A DNA stretch of 64,000 nt from an uncultured Paraprevotella sp. (GCA_944320775.1 CALUIV010000014.1:1-64000); one strand, 5' to 3'. Positions 1-11,127 are shown, numbered from the stretch's first letter. Numbers and translations: made by a program. The notes: generated by a model from the sequence alone, not told the origin.

Positions 1-104
1 GATAATTTTAAGTTATCGGTTATTCATAATTACGTTTTTTATCAATATTTACTCTCATCATATATAGTATTTCGTTCTTTTGCGAAACTTAAATAAGATC
101 AGAA

Positions 105-1094
105 ATGAAAGAAACAATTGAAAAGCAGAGAAGAAATACTACTATTGAAGAGGTTATTAATGACTTTTTGTCTCACTGTAAATATGAAAAAGGATTAAGT
201 GAAAAGACAATAAAAGCTTATAATGTAGATTGTAATCAACTGAAAGCTTTTATATATGAAGATTTCCAAATTAGTCACTTCATACTTATAACCAAAAGCA
301 TGTTGAAAAGCTATATACAAGTTATATCATCCTTTAAACCTAAAACAGTTAAAAGAAAAATTGCATCCTTAAAAGCTTTGTTCTCATATTATGAGTATGA
401 AAATGATACATACGTAAATCCTATAAGAAAAATCAAACTTCAGGTTAAGGAGCCTAAAGTACTTCCTACTGTTATGCAAAGCAATGAAGTTGAAATGATT
501 CTGAGATATTTTTATAAGACAAGAGAACAAAATACAATATGTAATAACTATACATATTTGGCGAGGACACGTGACGTATGTGTCATAGAGCTTTTGTTTG
601 CTACGGGGATCCGTGTAGCAGAGTTGTGTTGTCTATTATGCAATGATGTTGATATAGAAAACGGAAGTATAAAAGTTAATGGTAAAGGAAGTAAAGAAAG
701 AGTGATACAAATCTGTTCACCAGATGTGCTTGCTATTTTGAAGGAGTATAAATCTTATGCTAATCCCCAGACTTATTTCTTTATTAATCGTTTGGGCAAT
801 AGACTTTCAGAACAATCTGTGAGGCTGCTTATAAAAAAATGTATAAAGGATTTACAAATGACAAAAAAAATAACTCCGCATACATTTAGGCATACATTTG
901 CTACATTATTATTGGAAAAAGATGTTGATATAAAATATATTCAAACATTATTAGGACATAGCAGCATTGTAACTACACAAATATACACGCATGTAAATCT
1001 GAATAAACAAAAAGAAATCTTACTTAACAAACACCCGAGAAATGAACTAAGACTTAAACCTAGTGTAAACGCAAAAGCCGAAAATGATAAATGA
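105..1094 (+). CDS. Tyrosine recombinase (XerC/D-like phage-type integrase)
   Basis: A 329-residue site-specific recombinase. An N-terminal SAM-like core-binding domain (about residues 12-100) is followed by a catalytic domain (about 125-310). The active-site set is visible: Arg170 in TGIRVAEL, a Lys in GKGSKER (about 194-197), His259-x-x-Arg262 in HTFRH, His285 in LLGHSS and nucleophile Tyr294 in TQIYTHV, so it should be active. It is longer than XerC/D (about 300 aa) and clearly more AT-rich than the genes to its right, which suggests horizontal acquisition. It stands alone: no partner integrase or cargo is visible, but the window begins only 104 nt upstream, so it may be the edge of an island or belong to an invertible surface locus. 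Target site unknown. Confidence 0.9.
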   Translation: MKETIEKQRRNTTIEEVINDFLSHCKYEKGLSEKTIKAYNVDCNQLKAFIYEDFQISHFILITKSMLKSYIQVISSFKPKTVKRKIASLKALFSYYEYENDTYVNPIRKIKLQVKEPKVLPTVMQSNEVEMILRYFYKTREQNTICNNYTYLARTRDVCVIELLFATGIRVAELCCLLCNDVDIENGSIKVNGKGSKERVIQICSPDVLAILKEYKSYANPQTYFFINRLGNRLSEQSVRLLIKKCIKDLQMTKKITPHTFRHTFATLLLEKDVDIKYIQTLLGHSSIVTTQIYTHVNLNKQKEILLNKHPRNELRLKPSVNAKAENDK

Positions 1095-1164
1095 CTTGAA
1101 TACGGACTTCCTATAAAAGATTATATATTTTCACCAATATAACGTATAATTCAATTAAAATCGC

Positions 1165-1252
1165 TATATTTGTAAAATAACAAGCGTTAGCTCTGGTATG
1201 CTCATTGCAGAAATGCGTGGGGAAAGGCGGTCGGTTTCGGTCGCCATTTTTT
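1165..1252 (+). ncRNA. Candidate small RNA between a -7 box and a terminator
   Basis: A good -7 box (TATATTTG, 1165-1172) is followed about 55 nt later by a GC-rich hairpin (GGCG 1226-1229 with CGCC 1242-1245, extended inward by GU and GC pairs) and six T residues (1247-1252). The predicted transcript is about 75 nt with no meaningful reading frame. The -33 region is weak. It could instead be the end of a longer mobile-element transcript. Confidence 0.35.
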
Positions 1253-1702
1253 ACAAAAAAGGAATCATTAAATGAAGTATGTGGCAAACAATACTATTCT
1301 TTATGAGAATGAAGAATATTGCCATTATAAATGAATAAATATTGTTTCTTTCTATAATTATAAAAATAAGGAATATTCTCAGAATATATATAGGTAGACT
1401 GAAAGACAATCGATTCTACATAAAGTTTTTAAGTGTTATTCTTTCGGAAGTGGATGTGGAATACGAACAGGAATCAGAGGGTTTCTTTTATATTAACACA
1501 TTCTTCATTTGATATTTCAATAGAAAATCCCTATCTTTACCTCGTTGGAACAAGGCAAATTCCTATCGGAAAAACATAGAAATGAAGCAGGTGCAGAACT
1601 GGGTGCTTTTCTTTGATGATTTTTATAACAGGCTGAATTTCAGTAGTGATTAAAAACTCCGTTAGTCCCGTACGCACCGCCAGTTTACAAAGCAAAATTA
1701 GG

Positions 1703-1738
1703 AAAAGCTCTGATTCACAATAGAATCAGGGCTTTTTT
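1703..1738 (+). terminator. Intrinsic terminator upstream of enolase
   Basis: GCTCTGATTC (1707-1716) pairs with GAATCAGGGC (1723-1732) across a 6-nt loop and is followed by TTTTTT. It closes whatever is transcribed from the gene-poor region and insulates enolase. Confidence 0.8.
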
Positions 1739-1800
1739 CGTTTCCGGGCGGAAGCAGAGTCTGGTATTTTGGGCTTAATACATTTACTTGTTTTTAGGTA

Positions 1801-1831
1801 TTGATTTGTCTATACAGAACATTTATCTTCG
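1801..1831 (+). promoter_or_regulatory. Enolase promoter
   Basis: The -7 box TATCTTCG (1824-1831) is a one-base variant of TAnnTTTG. A TTG lies 20 nt upstream (1801-1803) as the -33 element. The leader to the enolase ATG is about 50 nt. Confidence 0.6.
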
Positions 1832-1876
1832 CATTTGGAATAAGTTCTTATTTTGAAGAAAAATGTTTTATCATAA

Positions 1877-3169
<1,293 letters not shown>

Positions 3170-3225
3170 CCGTATTATGGAAATGTTGAATTCGCATTTC
3201 AAATGAAATGATTTTGAGCATAGAG

Positions 3226-3262
3226 CGAATCTGTCTTCTGGTAAGGGGATAGATTCGTTTTT
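3226..3262 (+). terminator. Enolase terminator
   Basis: CGAATCT (3226-3232) pairs with AGATTCG (3251-3257), with partial pairing inside the loop, followed by a T-rich run. It lies 57 nt after the enolase stop. Confidence 0.7.
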
Positions 3263-3315
3263 GTTTTGGCTTGATTCTGTTTTGTTTTTTCGGCATGTAA
3301 AAATCAAGATATTGT

Positions 3316-3346
3316 TTTGCTTTCGTGCTGAAAAAGCTTATCTTCG
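3316..3346 (+). promoter_or_regulatory. Promoter of the Kef-type antiporter gene
   Basis: The -7 box TATCTTCG (3339-3346), identical to the enolase box, has TTTG (3316-3319) 19 nt upstream as the -33 element. Confidence 0.6.
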
Positions 3347-3407
3347 CAATAGGAGAAAGTCCGTTTTGGCGGATATAATTATGCTTTAACCATAAAATTT
3401 AGAGCCT

Positions 3408-5480
3408 ATGATGTTGTTTGCTCTTTCATTTTCACTTCCGATAGAGGATCCGATTCTGAAGTTTTTGATTATTTTAATCATTATATTGTGTGCTCCATTG
3501 TTGTTGAATAAGTTGAAGATTCCACCTTTATTGGGGTTGATCATTGCAGGTGCTGTGATTGGACCTTATGGTATAAATTTGGTATCTCGAGACAGTAGTA
3601 TTATTATGTCGGGAACAGCCGGATTGCTGTATATTATGTTCTTAGCCGGCATGGAAATTGATATGAACGACTTTAAAAAGAACAGTTTGAAGAGTCTCAC
3701 TTTTGGAATGTACACTTTTTGGGTTCCGTTGCTTGTCGGTACTGTTGTCGGAAAATGGATTCTTGGTTTTTCGTGGATGACTTCTGTTCTGCTGGCCAGT
3801 ATGTTTGCTTCACATACTTTGATTGCTTATCCGATTATCAGTAAATATGGTATTGTACGGAATCCTGCAGTTGGAATAACTGTTGGAGGTACGATGGTGA
3901 CGGATATGCTGGCACTTTTAGTCCTGACAATTGTTGTAGGTATGACTACAGGTGAAGTAAATACTTTGTTTTGGATACGCCTGGCTGTTTCTATTATTAT
4001 TTTTACAGCTTTAGTCATTTTTGTATTCCCGCTAATCGGACGCTGGTTTTTTAAGCAGGTAGATGACTCTATTTCGCAATATATATTTGTCTTATCCTTA
4101 TTGTTCTTTGGCTCTTTTCTGGCACAGCTTGCTGGTATCGAGGGAATTATCGGAGCTTTTTTATGTGGGCTGGCTTTAAATCGTTTGATTCCACGCAGTT
4201 CTCCTCTAATGAACCGTATTGAATTTGTTGGTAATGCTATATTTATACCGTTTTTTCTTTTGGGGGTAGGAATGCTTGTTGATTATCGAGCCTTTTTTAA
4301 CGGATGGGAAACTATTGAAGTTGGTTTGGTTATGATAATTGTTGCTACAGGAACAAAATTTATAGCAGCTTGGTTGACACAAAAAACATTTCATTTTTCG
4401 TTGGATCAACGTCGTGTTATCTTTGGGCTTAGTAATGCCCAAGCTGCAGCAACATTAGCTGCAGTAATGGTTGGTTATAATATTATTCTTGGGACTGATG
4501 TAAACGGTCAACCTGTTCGGCTATTGAATGAAAGTGTTTTAAATGGCACGATTTTAATGATTTTGGTTACTTGTACAATCGCAACTTTCGTTGCTCAAAA
4601 AGGAGCACAGAATATCGCTCTTCATGAAATAAAGAATACAGAAGCGCATTCTTCTGAAAAGACAAGGTTGAGGGAACATATATTGATTCCGGTCAGCAAT
4701 AAAAATACTGTAGAAGAATTGATTAATTTGAGCTTGGCAATAAAGTCTCCAGCAAATAAGGATGGGTTGTATGCTTTACGTGTCATTAATAGTAACGAAT
4801 CTGACGAAGCAGAATTGAAGCGATCTCGGACTTTACTGGACAAGGCTGTCCATACAGCTGCAGCTGCAGATGTGCATGTGCATGATTTGATTCGTTATGA
4901 TTTAAGTACAACGAATGCTATTACTAGTGTTGTTTGTGAAAATGGGATTACTGATATGGTGTTAGGGTTGCATCAGCATAAATCAATTCCTGCAGACTTT
5001 TTAGGTAAAATTGCAGATGGTATTTTATGTTCTAATGGGGTTAATACATTTATTTACAAATCAATGCAACCTCTAGCAACAATCAAAAGAAATATATTTC
5101 TAATGCCTCCAAAGGCAGAGAAGGAATTGGGCTTTGTTCATGTAATGCGTAAAATAAAGACAATTATAGCTAATACAGGTGCTCTCAGTGTGCTTTATGG
5201 TTCGCATGAAAGTATCGATGCTGCAAAAACATTTTTTGGTAATGATGCCGAAGTGGAGTATCGTGAATTTGATGATTGGAATGATTTCTTGATTGTTTTT
5301 CGCGATGTGAAATCAAATGATTGCATGTGGGTATTCCTTAGCAGAAAAGATGGTGTGTCATATCATCCTGTTATGCCTAAGATTCCGGGATATTTGAATA
5401 AATATTTTCGTCAGAACAATTTTATTCTTGTATATCCCGAACAAGGCAATCCGATGGAGAACGGTCCGTTCCTGATTTAA
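3408..5480 (+). CDS. Kef-type cation:proton antiporter with C-terminal UspA-like domain
   Basis: A 690-residue inner-membrane protein. The first ~410 residues form about 12 transmembrane helices of the CPA2 (KefB/NapA-type) Na+/H+ or K+/H+ exchanger family, including an acidic GIEGIIGAFLCGLALNR segment typical of its core. The hydrophilic rest (about 420-690) resembles a tandem universal-stress-protein fold rather than the RCK/TrkA-N domain of KefB/C; that domain would sense nucleotide or ligand in the cytoplasm. It likely works in pH and monovalent-cation homeostasis; the ion cannot be told from sequence. Own promoter; convergent with the MATE gene that follows. Confidence 0.85.
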   Translation: MMLFALSFSLPIEDPILKFLIILIIILCAPLLLNKLKIPPLLGLIIAGAVIGPYGINLVSRDSSIIMSGTAGLLYIMFLAGMEIDMNDFKKNSLKSLTFGMYTFWVPLLVGTVVGKWILGFSWMTSVLLASMFASHTLIAYPIISKYGIVRNPAVGITVGGTMVTDMLALLVLTIVVGMTTGEVNTLFWIRLAVSIIIFTALVIFVFPLIGRWFFKQVDDSISQYIFVLSLLFFGSFLAQLAGIEGIIGAFLCGLALNRLIPRSSPLMNRIEFVGNAIFIPFFLLGVGMLVDYRAFFNGWETIEVGLVMIIVATGTKFIAAWLTQKTFHFSLDQRRVIFGLSNAQAAATLAAVMVGYNIILGTDVNGQPVRLLNESVLNGTILMILVTCTIATFVAQKGAQNIALHEIKNTEAHSSEKTRLREHILIPVSNKNTVEELINLSLAIKSPANKDGLYALRVINSNESDEAELKRSRTLLDKAVHTAAAADVHVHDLIRYDLSTTNAITSVVCENGITDMVLGLHQHKSIPADFLGKIADGILCSNGVNTFIYKSMQPLATIKRNIFLMPPKAEKELGFVHVMRKIKTIIANTGALSVLYGSHESIDAAKTFFGNDAEVEYREFDDWNDFLIVFRDVKSNDCMWVFLSRKDGVSYHPVMPKIPGYLNKYFRQNNFILVYPEQGNPMENGPFLI

Positions 5481-5492
5481 AGATTATCTTTT

Positions 5493-6872
5493 TCAAATTT
5501 GTTTGTTTTGCCAGTTAGAACGGTGGAGATAAATCAAGCAGCTTAAAAGCAGGATGGAACCATAAACATGTTCAGAGGTCCAGCACCAGGCTACGTCTAG
5601 TTTCAAACAGAGTATAATTATGGTAATGTATATTGTATAAATAACCAATGTAAGAAGTTCTAATAAAAAAGCTATTCGGGTATTTCCCGTACCAGAAACA
5701 GACTGAAAATAGATATTTGCAGGAGCAATAATGATCGGAGTAGTACAAAATACCCACAATGAGGGCTTTGAGGCTTCTTTTAAGTCTGTAATATCAGTAT
5801 ATATACTGAGAATGATATCAGGGAATAATGCAAACAGTATACATAAAGGTAATACGATTGCATATGCGAGCATGATATGTTGCCGTATGGTAGTAAGAAC
5901 TGTGTTGCTTTTTCCGGCACCGATCAAATTACTTACCAACGAACCGCAAGTAGAGGCGAATGCCATGATGATCATGAAGGTTATTCCTGATACGTTTCTA
6001 ATAATATTCGTGATGGCCAACGAACGTTCACCTAAATGTTCGATGTAGAGAAAGAATACAAACCAGGTAGAGAGCGATATGAAGTTCTGGATCATGGTCC
6101 ATAAGGATATGCTAAGAATGCGTTTCAGTTTTTTATAATTGAAACGGCTTGCTTTATTTAGGCCATATTTTTCAAGATCGACATGACGTATTGTATAGAC
6201 AATAAAAAATATAACGGAGACAAGTTCTGCAAGAGAAGAGCCAATTGCAGCACCGGCTATGCCTAGTGCAGGAAAACCAAACTTTCCGAAAATTAGAATA
6301 TAGTTGAAGACAATGTTAGAACAAACCATGACTAATGAATTTAAAGTCAATGTCTTGGTTTGAGTTGTTCCAACAAAGAAGGCTCTGAACATCACCCCGA
6401 CAAAAGAAAAGAAAAAACCGAAAATACGCCAATCAATATAACTTTGAGCGGCGTCATATATATTGGGTGAAGAAATGATTTTCGGCAGCAACCAAGGAGA
6501 AAGCAAACGTGTCAGCAGAAAGGCTGATGCTGCCATCAGTATCATAAAATAGACACCTTGATAGAATATGTCGCCAATTTCTGCATAGTGCTTTTCGCCA
6601 TTACGTCGTGCGATCAGTATTTGAGAACCGATGCTGAATCCAAAACCAATCATAAAAATGGCCATGTAATAAATGCCTGCTATGGCTGAGGCTCCTAACT
6701 CGATCTCGCCAACGCGTCCAAGAAAGGCCGTATCGGTCATACCGATCATTTGTTCCATGATCAGGCTAATGAGGATGGGATAAGCAATCGTTAGAATTTC
6801 TTTGCTGCTGTATGCTTGAGTGGATGTGTTCTTTTGTAGGAACATGACAAAATGAAATAAAAATATCCCCAC
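5493..6872 (-). CDS. MATE family multidrug/Na+ antiporter
   Basis: A 459-residue MATE exporter with about 12 transmembrane helices in two MatE repeats (about residues 25-190 and 250-410). The substrate is unknown; the family extrudes cationic drugs or metabolites using Na+ or H+ gradients. The annotated start gives an unusual hydrophobic nine-residue extension before FLQKNTSTQ; Met10 (ATG ending at 6845) is a reasonable alternative. A weak -7 box (TGCCTTTG on the minus strand, 6898-6905) lies just upstream. It is convergent with the antiporter gene, with only 12 nt between stops and no clear terminator there. Confidence 0.9.
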   Translation of the reverse strand: MGIFLFHFVMFLQKNTSTQAYSSKEILTIAYPILISLIMEQMIGMTDTAFLGRVGEIELGASAIAGIYYMAIFMIGFGFSIGSQILIARRNGEKHYAEIGDIFYQGVYFMILMAASAFLLTRLLSPWLLPKIISSPNIYDAAQSYIDWRIFGFFFSFVGVMFRAFFVGTTQTKTLTLNSLVMVCSNIVFNYILIFGKFGFPALGIAGAAIGSSLAELVSVIFFIVYTIRHVDLEKYGLNKASRFNYKKLKRILSISLWTMIQNFISLSTWFVFFLYIEHLGERSLAITNIIRNVSGITFMIIMAFASTCGSLVSNLIGAGKSNTVLTTIRQHIMLAYAIVLPLCILFALFPDIILSIYTDITDLKEASKPSLWVFCTTPIIIAPANIYFQSVSGTGNTRIAFLLELLTLVIYTIYITIIILCLKLDVAWCWTSEHVYGSILLLSCLIYLHRSNWQNKQI

Positions 6873-6969
6873 ACTGCATAGAATGGTTTAATAAATTCAA
6901 AGGCAGAGTAGGGATAAAGGTTTAGCAGTTTTTCTGCCGTGTCTGGCTTATTGTTAAGAACAATTTTTA

Positions 6970-7437
6970 TCAGTTATTGAAGTAGTAAATGAAAATAGCA
7001 ACTCCCTCTAGGGCTTTTTTGCCGCTTTCTTTGATTTCTATGGAGAATTTGATTTCAGCTTTGGCTGCACCTCTTAGATTAACTAAAGACTGAAGACTGG
7101 TTTTCAGACGAATGCTGTTTCCGCTTAGAACGGCTTGTCCGAATTTCATTTTGTCGATTCCATAATTAATCATCATCTTCAGATTGTTCACTTCAATAAT
7201 CTCATTCCACATATGTGGCAGTAAAGATAAGGTGAGATAACCGTGAGCAATAGTACTTTTGAATGGGCTTTCTGTTTTGGCACGTTCTGTGTCAACATGG
7301 ATCCATTGATGGTCTAGAGTTGCATCAGCAAAAAGATTGATGCGTTCCTGACTTACTTCAATATATTCTGAAACGCCTAATTCCTGACCAATGTACTTTT
7401 CAAATTCTTCATAAGAATTGATAACGAGTTTACTCAT
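6970..7437 (-). CDS. MaoC-like dehydratase (hotdog fold)
   Basis: About 155 residues when started at ATG 7437 (MSKLVINSYEEF). This start is preferred because a longer in-frame ATG at 7485 coincides with the -7 box on the minus strand (TACTTTTG, 7475-7482) and so would not be in the mRNA. MaoC-type proteins hydrate (R)-specific enoyl-CoA or enoyl-ACP. The catalytic hydratase-2-like motif is visible as FADATLDHQWIH (Asp and His), followed by AHGYLTLSLLP. The single-domain length fits stand-alone R-hydratases. The gene is separated by 97 nt from the downstream MATE gene. Physiological substrate not determinable. Confidence 0.85.
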   Translation of the reverse strand: MSKLVINSYEEFEKYIGQELGVSEYIEVSQERINLFADATLDHQWIHVDTERAKTESPFKSTIAHGYLTLSLLPHMWNEIIEVNNLKMMINYGIDKMKFGQAVLSGNSIRLKTSLQSLVNLRGAAKAEIKFSIEIKESGKKALEGVAIFIYYFNN

Positions 7438-7474
7438 GTTGATAATGTTTAGAGATAGATTGATTTTTATAGTG

Positions 7475-7482
7475 CAAAAGTA
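7475..7482 (-). promoter_or_regulatory. -7 box of the MaoC-like gene
   Basis: TACTTTTG on the minus strand. It fixes the start of the gene at 7437 rather than 7485. Confidence 0.6.
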
Positions 7483-7591
7483 CACTTTTTTTGTGAAAAA
7501 AAATAGTTTTTATTTCAAGGGTTTCATTTTAAAGTCTATAAATTTTCTAAATAGTAGTATATGGATAAGTCGGTTTCTGTGTGAAAAACAT

Positions 7592-7599
7592 TATCTTTG
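7592..7599 (+). promoter_or_regulatory. -7 box of the phospholipase-D-like gene
   Basis: TATCTTTG, a perfect match to TAnnTTTG, 72 nt before the ATG at 7671. Confidence 0.65.
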
Positions 7600-7670
7600 T
7601 GAAATGCTAAACCAAGGAAATGAGAAATCGGTTTGATAATATTTGATAATAAAGGTACCGATTTGTTTGT

Positions 7671-8948
7671 ATGAGGAGTTTTTTCATCTTGTTACTGTGG
7701 CTGACGACTTGTATTTTCAAGGTATCAGCCCAATTGCATCGGAGCGATTCGCTCACGGTGCATGGTCTTGATTGTATGGAAGTTCCTTTTTCAAATGATA
7801 ATCGTGTTGTTCTTTTAAAGAGTGGAAAAGAGAAATTTGATGATATGCTGGCAGCTATCAGTCAGGCGAAACATTATGTTCATCTGGAGTATTTTAACTT
7901 TCGTAACGATTCTATTGGTAATGCTTTATTTACACTTTTAGCGCATAAGGCTAAAGAAGGGGTACGGGTACGAGCTCTTTTTGATTATTTTGGAAATAAA
8001 AGTAATAATCGTCCCTTGAAGAAACATGATTTGAATAAAATCCGTTCAGCCGGTATTGAAATTTATGGATTCGATCCAATTGTTTTTCCCTGGATTAATC
8101 ATGCCTTGCATCGCGATCATCGGAAGATTGTCATTATTGATGGAAAATTAGTTTATACGGGAGGGATGAATGTAGCCGATTATTATATCAAGGGGAAGCC
8201 TGAATTTGGTGAGTGGCGTGACATGCATATGCGTATTGAAGGAGAAGCCGTTTCTGTTTATGAGGAAATTTTTAATGATATGTGGGAGAAAACGACAGGT
8301 AGATTTGTGCAGCCGGATTCTCTCTTATTGGCAGATATGGCCCATGACCGTTCGGATTTTCAAGGTTTAAAGCAAGATACGACGCCAACTGCAGGTAAAA
8401 AGTTAATTGGGGTTGTTGATAGGGTTCCTAAAATACGCCCTCAGATTATGCGGGAAGCATATTGTGAGGCAATAGATAATGCTCAGGTCCAAATACAGAT
8501 TGTCAATCCTTATTTTACATTGATCAGAAGTGTACGTAAAGCTTTGAATAGAGCATTGGATCGGGGAATAAAAGTAGAAATTATGGTTTCCACGAAATCA
8601 GATGTTAAACTTATACCTGATATCGTCGCATATAATGTTCATAAATTGATGAAACGTGGAGCCGATATTTATTTCTATGAAACAGGTTTTCATCATACTA
8701 AAGTAATGATGGTTGATAGTTTATTTTGTACAGTAGGTTCAGCTAATCTGAATAGTCGGAGTTTGACTTTTGATTATGAGGTTAACGCATTTGTTTTTGA
8801 TTCTTGCACAACGAGAGAACTACAAAATGTTTTTGAGGAAGACAAAAAAAACAGCACACGTCTGACGCCTGAAAACTGGAAGAAAAGAACTTCGTTTGGA
8901 CAGCGTTTCCGTGGCTGGTTTTTTCGTTTCCTGATTCCACTGATTTGA
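7671..8948 (+). CDS. Secreted/periplasmic phospholipase D-family protein (cardiolipin-synthase-like)
   Basis: 425 residues. An N-terminal signal peptide ending ...KVSAQ (about residue 21) predicts export, unlike canonical cardiolipin synthases, which start with two transmembrane helices. Both HKD half-sites are intact: HRDHRKIVIIDG followed by GGMN, and HHTKVMMVDS followed by GSANLNSRS. The two halves would form one active site that transfers or hydrolyses phosphatidyl groups. The similarity is to Cls enzymes, but with a cleavable leader and no membrane anchors a periplasmic phospholipase or phosphatidyltransferase is also possible. Own promoter; convergent with the TPR gene (7 nt between stops). 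Confidence 0.85.
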   Translation: MRSFFILLLWLTTCIFKVSAQLHRSDSLTVHGLDCMEVPFSNDNRVVLLKSGKEKFDDMLAAISQAKHYVHLEYFNFRNDSIGNALFTLLAHKAKEGVRVRALFDYFGNKSNNRPLKKHDLNKIRSAGIEIYGFDPIVFPWINHALHRDHRKIVIIDGKLVYTGGMNVADYYIKGKPEFGEWRDMHMRIEGEAVSVYEEIFNDMWEKTTGRFVQPDSLLLADMAHDRSDFQGLKQDTTPTAGKKLIGVVDRVPKIRPQIMREAYCEAIDNAQVQIQIVNPYFTLIRSVRKALNRALDRGIKVEIMVSTKSDVKLIPDIVAYNVHKLMKRGADIYFYETGFHHTKVMMVDSLFCTVGSANLNSRSLTFDYEVNAFVFDSCTTRELQNVFEEDKKNSTRLTPENWKKRTSFGQRFRGWFFRFLIPLI

Positions 8949-8955
8949 TTCCTTA

Positions 8956-11115
8956 TTAAGGACGGATAATGTCCATCATCAGATATATATCTTTTTCAGA
9001 TATATGATAGGAATAAAGAAGGGAAAGGTCTTCACAGAATTTGTTTTCCCAATCTGAAGCTGATTTCAAGTATAATTTAATGAAAGTTTTATAATAATCA
9101 ATGGCCTGTGGTATCTGTCCGAGTATCCAAGCTGTATGGCCTGCATTGATATAGTCTTCCCATTTTACTTTGGGATCGTTGATAATTTTTTGATAATATT
9201 TCAATGCATTTTCGGGTTGATTGGTTTGTAGATATGCCCAACTGATGATGCGTCTCGCAAAAAGCTCTTTTTGTCCCATGTATTCTAGTTTGAAACTTCT
9301 TTTTAGAGCCTCGTCAAATTTTCTTAGTTGAATCAGGCATAAAATGATTTCCATGGTGATTTCCACCTTGTCGGGTTCCATTTCTTCCAATTTCTCCAGG
9401 CATTGCAAACGTAAATCGGTGCGTCCGATTTGTTCGTAGCAATGCTGTTGTTGATTCAGAATCCATTCTTCGTTAGGAGAAAGCAAATCTGCTTGTTGAT
9501 AATATTGTAAAGCCTTGTTGAAATGTCCTGTTTTTTGATAGGAAAGTCCTAAGTTCTTAAGATACTTGGCCGTAACTTCATTGTTTTTGATGATATCTTC
9601 CGTATATTCAATTACCGTTTCATAATGTTCCTTTTTTATCAGAAAATCGGCCATTTCCTCTGCGAAGGAAATAGAATAGATGATATCACGCAAAATCTGA
9701 TTATCTGTGAATAAACAATTGTGTTTGAATGGATTATAAAATTGAGATTTAAATGTATAGAAATAAAAAAATCGATAAAGACATTGGGTCTCATTTTTCA
9801 GTATTCCTTTGATTGATTCTTTTGCTGTTTTTTGTGGATATGACTGGTCTTCCAACATTGAAGATAATTCGTTCATTAATCCGTTAGAATTTAGTGTAGG
9901 AAGTATGTTGATCAAACAAGCCATACCATATTTGTCAAGATCTGAAAGTTGAGCTATTTTGTCAAACAGGGTAGATAAATTTTTTGTTTTATCGTCTTGA
10001 TCGTTGAATGAATGGTAAATGTCGGGATGTTTTGTATAAAAAGGCCAAAACCAGTTTGTGAATTTATGAAAGAAAGGAAGATTGCACATGCTTTTAAATA
10101 CTCCGGTGTTAATATCAAGGCCTTCTTCGTTCATTTTCATAATTTTTTGCATGTTGTCCTGTAGCTTCTTCTCTTGCTTACTGTCTAGATTAGTCAACAG
10201 ATCATGAATATCCATATTTTTGTCAATGCCCATTTTCTGGATTTGGGTCCAGTTACCATTCATAAAAGTAGGCATGATTTTTTCTTGTAGTTGTTGTTCT
10301 GTCTTTTCTGTTTTCTGACAAATAATTAATTGTTTCTGTAACTGTATAAGTTCAGATTTTAATTGTTTATTCTCTTTGGTTACGAGAGATATTTTATTGA
10401 TAATATCCCTGTTACAACAAATTTCTTTTTCATGTCTTTGGCATATAAAATAAAATATAGTCAAGGCATGGCATCGAATTTCATCTGTAGGACTACTCAG
10501 AAAATATAGTATGATTGCGAATTTTTGTGGATCAAATCCCTCTAAGAGGTTGAGTAGTAGGGCTGAGAGTAAAAATCTTTTTTGAATATCTTCTAGTTCT
10601 GCTATAAGTTCTGCTATTTTCCGTGCTTCTGTCTTATCATAGATTGGTGCGGTCCATAGATAGTTAAACAGTGTTTCCAGATTTTCGGTCAAATTGGGAC
10701 TTGCGGCAGGTTCATTTTCAGATTGTGATGAAGCTTCTGACTGTATGCGAATATGTTTGATCAACGTTTCAAGATCAAATCTGTTTTGCATGTCTATAGC
10801 TTTTTTGAGTGTTTCTGCATAAATACCTGTACCGTTTTTTTGTTTGTAGCATCGTGTTGCTTTAGTTAATAAGATATAGCTTCTCTGCAGTAATCCGTCA
10901 TGAATCAAGGATCTTTGGGGGTCAACTCCCCCTTCTGAAATAAAATGCAACATCATTTCATAAGTGCTCTCAATACTTTCCTGTTCTATGGATAGTGTTG
11001 GATCATTTAATTCCATACATATTGCTTTGAGACAGGATAGTGCATCTTTAAGATGATAATGTTTCAGAGCTTCCAGACAGTTCTGTTTAAGTATGTTGAA
11101 ATTATCTTGATTCAT
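8956..11115 (-). CDS. Tetratricopeptide-repeat protein
   Basis: A 719-residue hydrophilic protein without a signal peptide. The C-terminal third (about residues 480-700) carries four to five TPR units, for example AKYLKNLGLSYQKTGHFNKA and the following repeats with the W/L-G-Y-A-P spacing. The N-terminal two thirds are helical with a predicted coiled coil (about 255-285) and no family I recognise. It follows the binding lipoprotein gene with a 12-nt gap and is probably cotranscribed with it. TPR proteins scaffold complexes; no catalytic residue is apparent. Proteins of this type are annotated only as TPR proteins in Bacteroidales. Confidence 0.8.
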   Translation of the reverse strand: MNQDNFNILKQNCLEALKHYHLKDALSCLKAICMELNDPTLSIEQESIESTYEMMLHFISEGGVDPQRSLIHDGLLQRSYILLTKATRCYKQKNGTGIYAETLKKAIDMQNRFDLETLIKHIRIQSEASSQSENEPAASPNLTENLETLFNYLWTAPIYDKTEARKIAELIAELEDIQKRFLLSALLLNLLEGFDPQKFAIILYFLSSPTDEIRCHALTIFYFICQRHEKEICCNRDIINKISLVTKENKQLKSELIQLQKQLIICQKTEKTEQQLQEKIMPTFMNGNWTQIQKMGIDKNMDIHDLLTNLDSKQEKKLQDNMQKIMKMNEEGLDINTGVFKSMCNLPFFHKFTNWFWPFYTKHPDIYHSFNDQDDKTKNLSTLFDKIAQLSDLDKYGMACLINILPTLNSNGLMNELSSMLEDQSYPQKTAKESIKGILKNETQCLYRFFYFYTFKSQFYNPFKHNCLFTDNQILRDIIYSISFAEEMADFLIKKEHYETVIEYTEDIIKNNEVTAKYLKNLGLSYQKTGHFNKALQYYQQADLLSPNEEWILNQQQHCYEQIGRTDLRLQCLEKLEEMEPDKVEITMEIILCLIQLRKFDEALKRSFKLEYMGQKELFARRIISWAYLQTNQPENALKYYQKIINDPKVKWEDYINAGHTAWILGQIPQAIDYYKTFIKLYLKSASDWENKFCEDLSLLYSYHISEKDIYLMMDIIRP

Positions 11116-11127
11116 ATTTTATGACAA

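Noticed and set aside
105-1094. Chromosome-dimer resolvase XerC/XerD
   Set aside because: AT-rich, in gene-poor acquired-looking DNA and longer than Xer proteins; phage-type integrase is more likely.
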